Below, one piece after another: positions 17,552-25,571 of a stretch of 64,000 nucleotides of DNA; the stretch's first letter is position 1; every line of letters starts with the position of its first letter. A program made the translations under genes and the position numbers. The notes below the pieces were generated by a model. The model was not told the origin of the DNA. It made no database searches and worked only from the letters and a program-made list of their open reading frames with translations. Origin of the DNA: an uncultured Bacteroidota bacterium (lineage in GTDB: Bacteria > Bacteroidota > Bacteroidia > Flavobacteriales > Flavobacteriaceae); assembly GCA_903842575.1 (NCBI GenBank), contig CAIMMM010000144.1, positions 36,106-100,105 on the forward strand. The letters run 5' to 3'.

Positions 17552-18235
17552 TTACACTTCAATCTTATAACCAATTCCTTTAATGGTTTTGAATAAATCA
17601 TCTCCTATTTTTTCACGAAGTTTTCTAATGTGAACATCAATGGTTCTTCCCCCTACAACAACTTCATTCCCCCAAACTTTATCCAGAATTTCTTCTCTTT
17701 TAAATACTTTACCCGGTTTTGAAGCCAGTAAATAGAACAATTCAAATTCTTTTCGTGGGAGACGAATTTCTACTCCATCTTTCACAATTTTATATTCTTC
17801 CCGATTGATTTCTATTCCCGACACATTGAGTGTTTCGGAATTTTGCTCTTCTGATTTTAATCGTCGTAACAATGCTTTTACTTTACTAACCAATAATTTT
17901 GGTTTGATGGGCTTTGTAATGTAATCATCGGCGCCAGCATCAAACCCAGCAACTTGAGAGTAGTCTTCACTTCTTGCTGTTAAAAAAGTAATAATAACAT
18001 TGCTCAACTCTGGTATTTTTCTAATATTTTCACAAGCTTCCATGCCATCCATTTCAGGCATCATGACATCCATAATTATTAGTTGTGGCAATTCTTTTTT
18101 AGCTTTAATAATGGCTTCTTTTCCATTAGAAGCAGTAACAATTTGATAGCCTTCTTGGGAGAGATTGTACCCTACTATTTCTAGAACATCTTGCTCATCA
18201 TCGACCAATAAAATTTTTATGTTTTTTTTTTTCAT
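17552..18235 (-). CDS. Response regulator of OmpR/PhoB family
   Basis: A 227-residue two-domain regulator. The receiver domain carries the acidic pair DDE at 12-14, the phospho-acceptor Asp56 (IIMDVMMPEMDG) and the lysine of ITKPIKP. The C-terminal winged helix has RKEFELFYLLASKPGKVFKR and GGRTIDVHIRKLREKIG, typical of the PhoB subgroup. The frame extends 16 codons upstream, but the receiver domain starts properly at the ATG at 18235. It is divergent from the TonB-dependent receptor gene, with about 180 bases between them, so it could control that gene. Phosphate as the signal is a guess from similarity. Confidence 0.9.
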   Translation of the reverse strand: MKKKNIKILLVDDEQDVLEIVGYNLSQEGYQIVTASNGKEAIIKAKKELPQLIIMDVMMPEMDGMEACENIRKIPELSNVIITFLTARSEDYSQVAGFDAGADDYITKPIKPKLLVSKVKALLRRLKSEEQNSETLNVSGIEINREEYKIVKDGVEIRLPRKEFELFYLLASKPGKVFKREEILDKVWGNEVVVGGRTIDVHIRKLREKIGDDLFKTIKGIGYKIEV

Positions 18236-18297
18236 GTGGGACACTATTAGGTGTTTCGGGATGTAAAGGTAAAGATAATACAAAACGAAACCACTTC

Positions 18298-18323
18298 TTA
18301 ACTATTATTTAATGTGTTAACCA
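18298..18323. promoter_or_regulatory. Possible response-regulator binding repeats before the TonB receptor gene
   Basis: TTAACTA (18298-18304) and TTAATGT (18309-18315) start 11 bases apart, with TTAACCA close behind at 18317. The OmpR/PhoB family binds direct repeats with an 11-bp period. The repeats lie between the regulator and the receptor gene. This is suggestive only. Confidence 0.3.
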
Positions 18324-18366
18324 TTTGATAAAGATTTATGTACCAAATGCTAATGTACAAATAACC

Positions 18367-18394
18367 TTGACTTTACAAAGCGGTGGTTTCTTTG
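18367..18394 (+). promoter_or_regulatory. Weak promoter candidate of the TonB receptor gene
   Basis: TTG (18367-18369) and TTTCTTTG (18387-18394) are separated by 17 bases. The second element departs from TAnnTTTG at one base, which would fit a regulated promoter. Confidence 0.35.
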
Positions 18395-18416
18395 CAATAA
18401 ATTAACACAACGCTTT

Positions 18417-21167
18417 ATGAGATTTAAATTATCGTTACTTGTATTATTAATAAGCACATTAGGTTTTTCCCAAAACAAAGGGACTATAACAGGTTTATTA
18501 AGTGACAAAGAATCAAATAATCAACCTTTACCCTTTGCTAATGCAGTAATAAAAGGAACAACAATTGGAACAGCAACGGATGAAACTGGAAAATATACTT
18601 TTACTGTTGCGCCTGGGGTGTATATAATTCAATTTAGTTTTATAGGTTATGAAAATGTAGAAGAAAAAGTTACTGTTGTAGCTGGAGAAACAATTACTAT
18701 TAATAAAACATTAGGATCAGGAGGTTACCAATTAAAAGACGTTGTGGTTCAAAGTAATGGAAACAGAGAAAAAGAAACGGCATTATTGTCAGAACAAAAA
18801 AAAGCAGTTGAAATAAAACAAAGTATTGGGGCACAAGAAATGTCAAGAAAAGGGATTAGTGATGTAGCTACTGCCATTACAAAAACAACTGGAATCACTA
18901 AACAAGAAGGTTCTGGAAATATTTTTGTTAGAGGATTAGGCGACAGATACAATTCGACAACCATGAATGGATTACCAATTCCATCGCAAGATCCTGAAAA
19001 GAAAAATTTAAATTTAGAAATATTCTCTACCGATATTGTAGAGTCTGTTTCAATTGATAAAGTATATAGCAGTAAATTATTCGGTGATTTTGCTGGAGGA
19101 AATATTGATATTATTTCTAAAGATTATAAAGGAAAAGGATTTTTAAAGCTAGATATTGGTTCAAAAGTCAATACCAATGCACTTGCTGAAGATAATTTTA
19201 AATTACAAAAAGGATACAACAGTTTTGGATTTGGAACTGCTACAATTCCGAGTGAGCCTTTAACTTCTTATGGATTTAATACCTTACAATTAGAGAGTCA
19301 AAATCCTATTGCAGGTTCATTTGGTATTTCTGGAGGGAAATCATTTGAAATAGGGGAAAAAGGGAAATTAAGTCTTTTTGGAACCGCAAGCTATAGCAAT
19401 GAATACGAGTCCATTACTGATGGCAGTATAAAAAGTGTTAATGGAGCTGGCGTGATTGCAAAAGACTTTGAGGAATATACTAGAATGAGCTATAATACTA
19501 ATTTTACGGCAATGGTAAATGCAGCCTATAAAATTAATGCGAATAACAAAATTAATTTTAACACCGTTTTTATTAATACTTCTTCACTTTCCAAAAGAGA
19601 TTATACAGGTTATTTTGTAGACGGAGCTGAAGACAATAATGGTTTCATCCGAAGAAATAAATATGAAAAAAATGCCCTTTGGATTAATCAATTATTAGGT
19701 GATCATAAGTTAACAGAACGCTCAAAATTCAATTGGGGAATATCTTATAACACCATTACCGGAGACCAACCAGATAGAACACAAAATGTTTTTAATAAAT
19801 ATCCGCAAGGCTACATTCTTTTATCACAATCGGCAGCAAACAACCATAGATATTTCCAAAAATTGGAAGAGAATGAATTGGCTGCCAATCTTTCTGTAGA
19901 TTATAAATTTAGAAAAACTGCTGATGGTGATTACAAAGGTAAATTCACTTTAGGATATTCTGCGAGAATAAAACATAGGGATTTTGAGGCAACCCAATTT
20001 AATTTCAAATCAAACAATGATCACTTAGCAGATGTTGTTGATATCAACAACTTAGACTTGTTTTTCAATCAGCAAAATTATGCTAATGGTTTCTTCGAAA
20101 TTTCAACATTCCGCGGCGCTAGTTCTGCCCCAAATGCAACAAAACCACAATATTACAAAGGTGATTTGTTTGTTAACGGGGGCTATTTAAATACCGAATA
20201 TAAATTTAACAGCAAATTGACTGCCTTCTTAGGTTTAAGAACCGAATATTTATTGCAAAAAACAAAATGGAACACTTCATTAGCTCCATCAGGTGATAAA
20301 GCAAAATTGGATAAAATTGCTTTTTTACCAAGCTTAACAATGAAGTATGAATTGAACGAAAAACAAAATCTTCGATTTGGGTTTAGTAAAACGTACACAT
20401 TTCCTCAGTTTAAAGAAAGTGTGCCGTTTATTTATGAAGAAGTAGATGAAACAAAATTTGGTAATCCAGATTTGTATGAGTCTGACGACTACAATTTGGA
20501 TCTTAAATGGGAAATGTTCCCGAAAAGTGAAGAATTAATTTCGTTTACTGCTTTTGGAAAATACATTCAAAATCCAATCAACGAAGTAACTATTGTTTCT
20601 TCAACCAATGATGTTTCGTTCATAAATACAGGAGATTATGGATATGTTGCTGGAGCCGAAGCCGAATACAGAAAATTACTTTTCAATTATGGTGAAATCA
20701 ATGCAAACAAACTTTCTGCGGGTATAAATTTTTCTTATTTATACAGCAATCAAGAACTGAGTTCTACTAAGGTAATCAAGGAAACCGATTTTAATGTGGC
20801 GTTTACCGATAAAGAAAGCCGGTTAACTGGAGCCTCTGATTTATTATTAAATGCTGATATTTCATTCTTAAAAGAGTGGAATAATAAAGAAAGTAACCTG
20901 AACTCCACTTTGGCATTTACCCAATTTTCAGACAGGGTATATTCTCTCGGAACTAACGGAAGGGGAAATCAAATTGACAAAGCATTTGGTTCTTTAGATT
21001 TCATAACTAAAGTAAAATTAAGTAAGCGTTTAGGATTTGGATTTGTCGCAAAAAATATTTTAAACCCTGCTATTGAAAGAGTTCAGGAAAACAGCAATGG
21101 TGATGTAACCGTTCTATCATACAAAAAAGGAATAACTGCAAGTTTAGGAATCAACTATCAATTCTAA
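18417..21167 (+). CDS. TonB-dependent outer-membrane receptor
   Basis: A 916-residue protein. After the signal peptide (1-18, ending GFSQ) comes a carboxypeptidase regulatory-like domain (ITGLLSDKES, TATDETGKYTF). A plug domain follows (GNIFVRGLGDRYNSTTMNGLPIP, GGNIDIISKD) and then a long beta-barrel, ending in the aromatic strand SLGINYQF. It imports a substrate across the outer membrane with TonB energy. No SusD partner follows; instead a beta-helix lipoprotein gene lies downstream. Its position beside a PhoB-like regulator suggests control by that system, possibly for phosphorus compounds, but the substrate is not visible from sequence. Confidence 0.92.
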   Translation: MRFKLSLLVLLISTLGFSQNKGTITGLLSDKESNNQPLPFANAVIKGTTIGTATDETGKYTFTVAPGVYIIQFSFIGYENVEEKVTVVAGETITINKTLGSGGYQLKDVVVQSNGNREKETALLSEQKKAVEIKQSIGAQEMSRKGISDVATAITKTTGITKQEGSGNIFVRGLGDRYNSTTMNGLPIPSQDPEKKNLNLEIFSTDIVESVSIDKVYSSKLFGDFAGGNIDIISKDYKGKGFLKLDIGSKVNTNALAEDNFKLQKGYNSFGFGTATIPSEPLTSYGFNTLQLESQNPIAGSFGISGGKSFEIGEKGKLSLFGTASYSNEYESITDGSIKSVNGAGVIAKDFEEYTRMSYNTNFTAMVNAAYKINANNKINFNTVFINTSSLSKRDYTGYFVDGAEDNNGFIRRNKYEKNALWINQLLGDHKLTERSKFNWGISYNTITGDQPDRTQNVFNKYPQGYILLSQSAANNHRYFQKLEENELAANLSVDYKFRKTADGDYKGKFTLGYSARIKHRDFEATQFNFKSNNDHLADVVDINNLDLFFNQQNYANGFFEISTFRGASSAPNATKPQYYKGDLFVNGGYLNTEYKFNSKLTAFLGLRTEYLLQKTKWNTSLAPSGDKAKLDKIAFLPSLTMKYELNEKQNLRFGFSKTYTFPQFKESVPFIYEEVDETKFGNPDLYESDDYNLDLKWEMFPKSEELISFTAFGKYIQNPINEVTIVSSTNDVSFINTGDYGYVAGAEAEYRKLLFNYGEINANKLSAGINFSYLYSNQELSSTKVIKETDFNVAFTDKESRLTGASDLLLNADISFLKEWNNKESNLNSTLAFTQFSDRVYSLGTNGRGNQIDKAFGSLDFITKVKLSKRLGFGFVAKNILNPAIERVQENSNGDVTVLSYKKGITASLGINYQF

Positions 21168-21186
21168 AATACATTAAAATCATATT

Positions 21187-21221
21187 AAAAAAGAGCAATT
21201 ATTACAATTGCTCTTTTTTAT
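21187..21221 (+). terminator. Intrinsic terminator of the TonB receptor gene
   Basis: A 14-bp perfect stem AAAAAAGAGCAATT with its complement closes a 5-base loop and ends in a T-run. It separates the receptor gene from the beta-helix lipoprotein gene, so the latter needs its own promoter. Confidence 0.85.
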
Positions 21222-21233
21222 TTCCCTTTTTCC

Positions 21234-21261
21234 TTAACATTAGTAACATTCTAGTAATCTT
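21234..21261. promoter_or_regulatory. TAACATT-like direct repeats upstream of the beta-helix lipoprotein
   Basis: GTAACAT (21243-21249) and GTAATCT (21254-21260) are spaced 11 bases apart, with an additional TTAACAT at 21234. The pattern resembles the repeats at 23006 and may be a binding site for an OmpR/PhoB-type regulator. It is unproven. Confidence 0.35.
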
Positions 21262-21369
21262 AAATTAGAGTTTTAATAAACTAACAATCATGTTTGCTTA
21301 ACGTTCAAAATAATAATATGAACCAAATTTGTACCAACAAAATAACTATAAATTTTATTTAAAAAAAAA

Positions 21370-22542
21370 ATGAAAAAATCAATCGTAAAATTATTTGGCC
21401 TTTTAACTATCATTGGTAGTTTATTTACAAGTTGTTCGTCTTCGGATAGTGGTCCATCGTCAACATTTGTTGTAGATGCAAACAATTTTCAAGGAACTAT
21501 TAACGATGGTGAAGTTGTACTTAATGCAAGCACCGTTTACACATTAACTGGAGCAATTAAAATTGCAGACGGAGCAACTTTAACTATTCCTGCAGGAACA
21601 GTAATTGAAGCATCTGGCGGAACTTCTTCCTATATAGCTGTAGAGCAAGGAGGAAAAATATATGTAAATGGTACTGCTTCAAATCCTGTAATTATGACAA
21701 GTGCTAATACTGTAAAAACCCCTGGAGATTGGGGTGGATTAGTAATTTGTGGAAGAGCACCAATCAATGATGTTTCTGGTGGGACATCAACAGCACAATC
21801 GGAAGTTGCCGATTTGACTTATGGTGGAATAATTGCTAATGATAATTCGGGTTCTATTAGATATTTAAGAATTGAATATACAGGTGCTAATTTTAGCGCA
21901 GTAAAAGAATTTAACGGGGTTTCTCTTTTTGGAGTTGGATCAGGAACTACATTCGAATATGTTCAGTGTTATCATGGTGCTGATGATGGTTTTGAATTTT
22001 TTGGAGGAACTGTGAATACTTCAAACTTGGTTTCTTTTGGAAATGAAGATGACCAATTTGACTGGACTGAAGGTTGGAATGGAACCAATACAAATTGGTA
22101 TGGAAAAGAAGCTTTTGGCAAAGGAAACAGAGGAATAGAAGCAGATAATTATGAGCTTGGCTTCGCAAATACTCCAATTGCAAATCCTTCAATTACAAAC
22201 TTAACTTTGGTTGGTCCTGGAAGCACAGCAGATGCTGTTGTATATGCTGAAAATGACGGACTTAAATTAAGAAGAGGAACTAGAGGAATTTTTTCAAATG
22301 TTCACTTAAGTGGATGGAAAGTTGGTTTTAATGTTGAACATGACGAAACAATTGCAGGAGTTGGAACAGCTCTAAAAGCTACAAACGTTACTTATGTTGA
22401 TGTTGCAACAAACACAAAAGGCAAAAACACAGCTGGCATTGCCACTGATGTTACTGCTGTAGCTACAGCAGGTACTGCGACCGGAGCTGGAAATGGCGCT
22501 GCTGCTCCAACATGGACAACTGGCTGGACATTAGGATTATAA
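21370..22542 (+). CDS. Lipoprotein with predicted parallel beta-helix
   Basis: A 390-residue protein with a lipoprotein signal; the lipobox FTSC gives the lipidated cysteine at residue 22. The body is made of short valine/isoleucine strands and turns (GATLTIPAGTVIEASGG, WGGLVICG, IRYLRIEYTG, ADDGFEFFGG), the look of a right-handed parallel beta-helix. Family members are often labelled 'multidrug transporter' in databases, but there are no membrane segments to support that. The rich Asp/Gly loops could bind metal. It follows the TonB receptor with a terminator between, so the two may act together on one substrate. Function unknown. Confidence 0.75.
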   Translation: MKKSIVKLFGLLTIIGSLFTSCSSSDSGPSSTFVVDANNFQGTINDGEVVLNASTVYTLTGAIKIADGATLTIPAGTVIEASGGTSSYIAVEQGGKIYVNGTASNPVIMTSANTVKTPGDWGGLVICGRAPINDVSGGTSTAQSEVADLTYGGIIANDNSGSIRYLRIEYTGANFSAVKEFNGVSLFGVGSGTTFEYVQCYHGADDGFEFFGGTVNTSNLVSFGNEDDQFDWTEGWNGTNTNWYGKEAFGKGNRGIEADNYELGFANTPIANPSITNLTLVGPGSTADAVVYAENDGLKLRRGTRGIFSNVHLSGWKVGFNVEHDETIAGVGTALKATNVTYVDVATNTKGKNTAGIATDVTAVATAGTATGAGNGAAAPTWTTGWTLGL

Positions 22543-22555
22543 AAAATCATTTAAT

Positions 22556-22593
22556 AAAAAAAAGTTCGTCTAGAGATAGACGAACTTTTTTTA
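22556..22593. terminator. Bidirectional intrinsic terminator
   Basis: A near-perfect 16-17 bp stem built on AAGTTCGTCTA closes a GAGA tetraloop, with A-run on one side and T-run on the other. It serves both the lipoprotein gene (plus) and the convergent MORN-like gene (minus). Confidence 0.9.
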
Positions 22594-22612
22594 TTTGTCA
22601 TTGCAAACAAAT

Positions 22613-22936
22613 CTAATTCTTAACAGCAACGGCATATTGATTGTTTGAAAAATCAACTTCTCTTACAGCAACATTGTCTGCAAAATAAATCCATTTTCCT
22701 GATTTAACACCATTTGAATATTCTGCAATAGAAGTTAATGAACCATTGACATCATAAGCCATCCATTTACCTTCTAATTTACCTTCTTTAAAATATCCTA
22801 CTTGCTGAATCGTACCATTATCATAATGGTAAGTTGCTTTAACCAATTGTCCTTCCGCTTCAAGAGTAGGTTTTTCATTTTGACCAAATCCAAATCCAGT
22901 CATCAATATAGCTATTAATACAATAATATTTTTCAT
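22613..22936 (-). CDS. Small secreted MORN/YwqK-like repeat protein
   Basis: A 107-residue protein with signal peptide MKNIIVLIAILMTGFGFG. The body has MORN-like units of about 22 residues (G.IQQVGYFKEGKLEGKWMAYD, GS.TSIAEYSNGVKSGKWIYF), as in YwqK-family proteins. It is probably periplasmic or exported. The family was named after a Bacillus antitoxin, but with a signal peptide and no toxin beside it that role is not supported here. It is divergent from the small T9SS cargo gene, and repeats at 23006-23037 lie in the shared upstream region. Confidence 0.75.
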   Translation of the reverse strand: MKNIIVLIAILMTGFGFGQNEKPTLEAEGQLVKATYHYDNGTIQQVGYFKEGKLEGKWMAYDVNGSLTSIAEYSNGVKSGKWIYFADNVAVREVDFSNNQYAVAVKN

Positions 22937-23005
22937 AATTTGGGAGTTTTAATTATTATTACAGAACAAATATATGTATAAATTTACAATAAAAAAACTT
23001 TTTGT

Positions 23006-23037
23006 TAACAATTTAGTAACATTAACGTTTTTTAACA
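23006..23037. promoter_or_regulatory. TAACA direct repeats in the divergent region
   Basis: TAACA at 23006 and 23017 are spaced exactly 11 bases, followed by TAACG at 23023 and TAACA at 23033. The repeats lie between two divergent genes for small secreted proteins and resemble those before the beta-helix lipoprotein. A possible binding site of an OmpR/PhoB-type regulator. Confidence 0.35.
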
Positions 23038-23169
23038 CTTTGCTTTCATGCAAATATTTTTAAACTTAAAACTAAATTATGCTTTATTTTATACCAACTT
23101 GGTGTTAAATATTTTAAATTTGGTATAGTAATTGAAAACTTTTTGTAATTTTACAAAATCCAAATCTGA

Positions 23170-23508
23170 ATGATGGCTAAAAATTACTTTTATATTGCAC
23201 TTTTATTGTTTTCTTTTATTTCTTTCGGTAGCAATGCACAAGAAAACAAAACACAACCTAAAACACAAGACACTTCTATTGATGGCTTGAGTTTTTATCC
23301 TAATCCTGTGAGTAATGGCAAAATTTACATTACTTCAAAATCTTCCCTAGATAAAGAAATTGCCATTTTTGATGTGCTTGGTAAAAAAGTGCTACAAACC
23401 CTTATAAATTCAAAAGAATTAAACATTGGCACAATTCCTCCTGGAGTTTATATCATCAAAATTCGCGAAGGCGAAGCTACCGCTACTAGAAAACTTATAG
23501 TCAGATAG
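23170..23508 (+). CDS. Minimal T9SS type A sorting-domain protein
   Basis: A 112-residue protein made of a signal peptide (about 1-23, ending NAQ), a short Gln/Thr/Lys linker, and a type A sorting domain from about residue 38 to the end (FYPNPVSNGKIYI, FDVLGKKVL, PPGVYIIKI, RKLIVR). The sorting domain sends proteins through the type IX secretion system to the cell surface. Here there is almost no cargo to export. The domain closely resembles that of the next gene, which suggests local duplication and loss of the body. An alternative start is the second ATG, one codon later. Confidence 0.82.
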   Translation: MMAKNYFYIALLLFSFISFGSNAQENKTQPKTQDTSIDGLSFYPNPVSNGKIYITSKSSLDKEIAIFDVLGKKVLQTLINSKELNIGTIPPGVYIIKIREGEATATRKLIVR

Positions 23509-23520
23509 TTAAGCATACTT

Positions 23521-23538
23521 ATCATAATTTAATCATAA
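23521..23538. promoter_or_regulatory. ATCATAA direct repeat upstream of the large T9SS cargo gene
   Basis: ATCATAA at 23521-23527 and again at 23532-23538 are exact repeats with an 11-base period and a 4-base AT spacer, the layout of PhoB-type sites. It sits 44 bases upstream of the -7 element TATATTTG. Confidence 0.4.
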
Positions 23539-23581
23539 CCTTTTTTTTACGTGCTTTTTTTTAACAATGAAAAATTGTTTG

Positions 23582-23589
23582 TATATTTG
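23582..23589 (+). promoter_or_regulatory. Putative -7 element of the large T9SS cargo gene
   Basis: TATATTTG matches TAnnTTTG, 23 bases before the start codon. Confidence 0.55.
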
Positions 23590-23612
23590 TTGACTAATTA
23601 AATTTTAAAAAA

Positions 23613-25490
23613 ATGAAAAAACTTTACTCTTTATTATTACTAGCTGTAACCACAGTATCTTTTGGACAAATTTTCTCCGATAATTTAAACTACACTGACG
23701 CTGCTTTATTAACTGATAATGGTTGGACTGCACATAGTGGCGGAACTACAAACCCAATTGATGTAGGCGCTTCTAATGGATTAACGTATACTGGATATTC
23801 TGGGCTAACAGGTTATGAAGCAGCTGTTGAAGGGAATGCTGCGCTACTTGACCAGAATGGTCAAGATGTTAATAAAACTTTCCTAACTCCCGTTACATCT
23901 GGAACTTTATACTATTCATTTCTAGTAAATGTTACTTCTGGCGATGCTGGTTATTTTACACATATAGGTACTTCAACAAATTTTGCTGCTAGAATCTTTG
24001 TAAAACCTTCAACAACTTCTGGAAAGATTAATTTTGGAATTTCTAATACTGGCACGGCTTCTTTTGCTGCAGTTCCAACGGATTATGATTTAAACACAAC
24101 CTACTTAATAATAGTGAAGTATGATGTTTCTACTACTGGTGCTGCTAGTATTTGGGTTAGATCAACAGGTATTCCGGCAACTGAAACTACCGCTGGGACA
24201 CCAGAGCACACAACTTCAGGTTCAGGACAAGCTTCAATTAACGCTGTTTATTTACGTCAATACGTTGCAACACAAAACATTACTATTGATGGATTATTGG
24301 TTTATGCAACATGGTTTGGAACAACTCCATGTTCATTAACATTAGGCAATGGAACTACAGCATGTAATGCTATAACTCCAGCAATTGATACTTATAATGT
24401 GACTTTTGCCTATACTGGTGGAAATACCGGATCATACACTTTAGCTACTAACGCAGGTACAATAGGCGGAAACAATCCATCAACTACAGCTGCTGGAGAT
24501 ATTACAATATCTAACATTCCAGAAGGAACGAACGTAACTTTAACAGTTACTGGTGCTTGTTCTTTTTCAAAACTAGTAACAGCTCCTGAGTGTAAACCTG
24601 TGAATGCATTGCCTTATAGTGAAGGCTTTCCTTATACAGTTGGTAACTCATTAGGATTAGAGCAAAAATGGACTAACGTAAATACTGGCGACAATGTTGT
24701 AGTTAGTGCTGGTAGTTTAACTTATGCAGGCGTTACCTCAACAGGAGATTCAGTAACTTTTAATGGAGCTGGGATTGACTGTTTTACACCTTTTACTGCA
24801 ACTACAGCAGGTACGATTTATGCGGCATTTTTATTTAATGTAACTGAGTTACAAGGTGTAACTGATGGTAATTCTACTTATTTTGCAACTCTTACCGATG
24901 ATTTAAAAGGATTCAAGGGTAGATTATTTTTGAAAAGAACAGGGCCGACGTTCCAAATTGGTTTGGATGTTGCTTCAACAACAACAAATTTAGATGGTAA
25001 TCTAATAAATATTGGGGAAACGGTATACATCGTTATGGGGTATGACTTCACCTCTAATTTATTAGATGTTTGGATAAATCCTACTAATGGAGCAGCTCCA
25101 ACTTTAGGGTTAGTTCCAGTAACGCCTTTTGCTAATTTAGGCGGATTTTTATTAAGACAAGATGCTGCTAACACAACGCCAACTATTGTTTTTGACGAGT
25201 TGAGAGTAGTAACTTCTTTAGCTGATTTAGGATTGAATCTTAGTACAAAATCGAACACGATTACAGGACTTAATGTATATCCAAATCCTGTTACAAATGG
25301 CAAACTATATATTACTTCGGATAGCGGCGCTGATAAAACAGTAGTTATTTATGATATTCTAGGAAAACAAGTAATCAATACTACTGTAATGAATGACGTA
25401 GTAAATGTTAGCGGATTAAACGCTGGTGTTTACATCGTTAAAATTACAGAAGCCGGAAATACAGCTACAAGAAAATTAATTATTAGATAA
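23613..25490 (+). CDS. Secreted protein with two jelly-roll-like repeats and T9SS type A sorting domain
   Basis: A 625-residue protein. The signal peptide ends near residue 18 (VSFGQ). Two related regions, about 20-235 and 330-540, each start with an SD/SE...YT pattern, contain a GTLYYSFLVNVT or GTIYAAFLFNVT strand and end near a LL.YAT or FDELRV strand. They look like lectin/laminin-G-type beta sandwiches. An Ig-like segment (about 240-325) lies between. The last 75 residues are a type A sorting domain (VYPNPVTNGKLYI, YDILGKQV, AGVYIVKI, RKLIIR). It is exported through T9SS and probably held at the cell surface. Ligand unknown. Confidence 0.85.
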   Translation: MKKLYSLLLLAVTTVSFGQIFSDNLNYTDAALLTDNGWTAHSGGTTNPIDVGASNGLTYTGYSGLTGYEAAVEGNAALLDQNGQDVNKTFLTPVTSGTLYYSFLVNVTSGDAGYFTHIGTSTNFAARIFVKPSTTSGKINFGISNTGTASFAAVPTDYDLNTTYLIIVKYDVSTTGAASIWVRSTGIPATETTAGTPEHTTSGSGQASINAVYLRQYVATQNITIDGLLVYATWFGTTPCSLTLGNGTTACNAITPAIDTYNVTFAYTGGNTGSYTLATNAGTIGGNNPSTTAAGDITISNIPEGTNVTLTVTGACSFSKLVTAPECKPVNALPYSEGFPYTVGNSLGLEQKWTNVNTGDNVVVSAGSLTYAGVTSTGDSVTFNGAGIDCFTPFTATTAGTIYAAFLFNVTELQGVTDGNSTYFATLTDDLKGFKGRLFLKRTGPTFQIGLDVASTTTNLDGNLINIGETVYIVMGYDFTSNLLDVWINPTNGAAPTLGLVPVTPFANLGGFLLRQDAANTTPTIVFDELRVVTSLADLGLNLSTKSNTITGLNVYPNPVTNGKLYITSDSGADKTVVIYDILGKQVINTTVMNDVVNVSGLNAGVYIVKITEAGNTATRKLIIR

Positions 25491-25510
25491 TTAATTTCAA
25501 ACAATAATTC

Positions 25511-25542
25511 AAAAGCTCCAATTCACGTTGGAGCTTTTTTAT
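25511..25542 (+). terminator. Intrinsic terminator of the large T9SS cargo gene
   Basis: An 11-bp perfect stem AAAAGCTCCAA with its complement closes a 6-base loop and is followed by a T-run. Confidence 0.85.
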
Positions 25543-25549
25543 TTTATAC

Positions 25550-25557
25550 TACTTTTG
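25550..25557 (+). promoter_or_regulatory. Putative -7 element of the LuxE-like gene
   Basis: TACTTTTG matches TAnnTTTG, only 14 bases before the TTG start, which implies a very short leader. Confidence 0.45.
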
Positions 25558-25571
25558 TAAAAAAATTATTC

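Noticed and set aside
22613..22936. YwqK-type antitoxin of a toxin-antitoxin pair
   Set aside because: The protein has a signal peptide and no toxin gene is adjacent. The repeats are ordinary MORN-like units.
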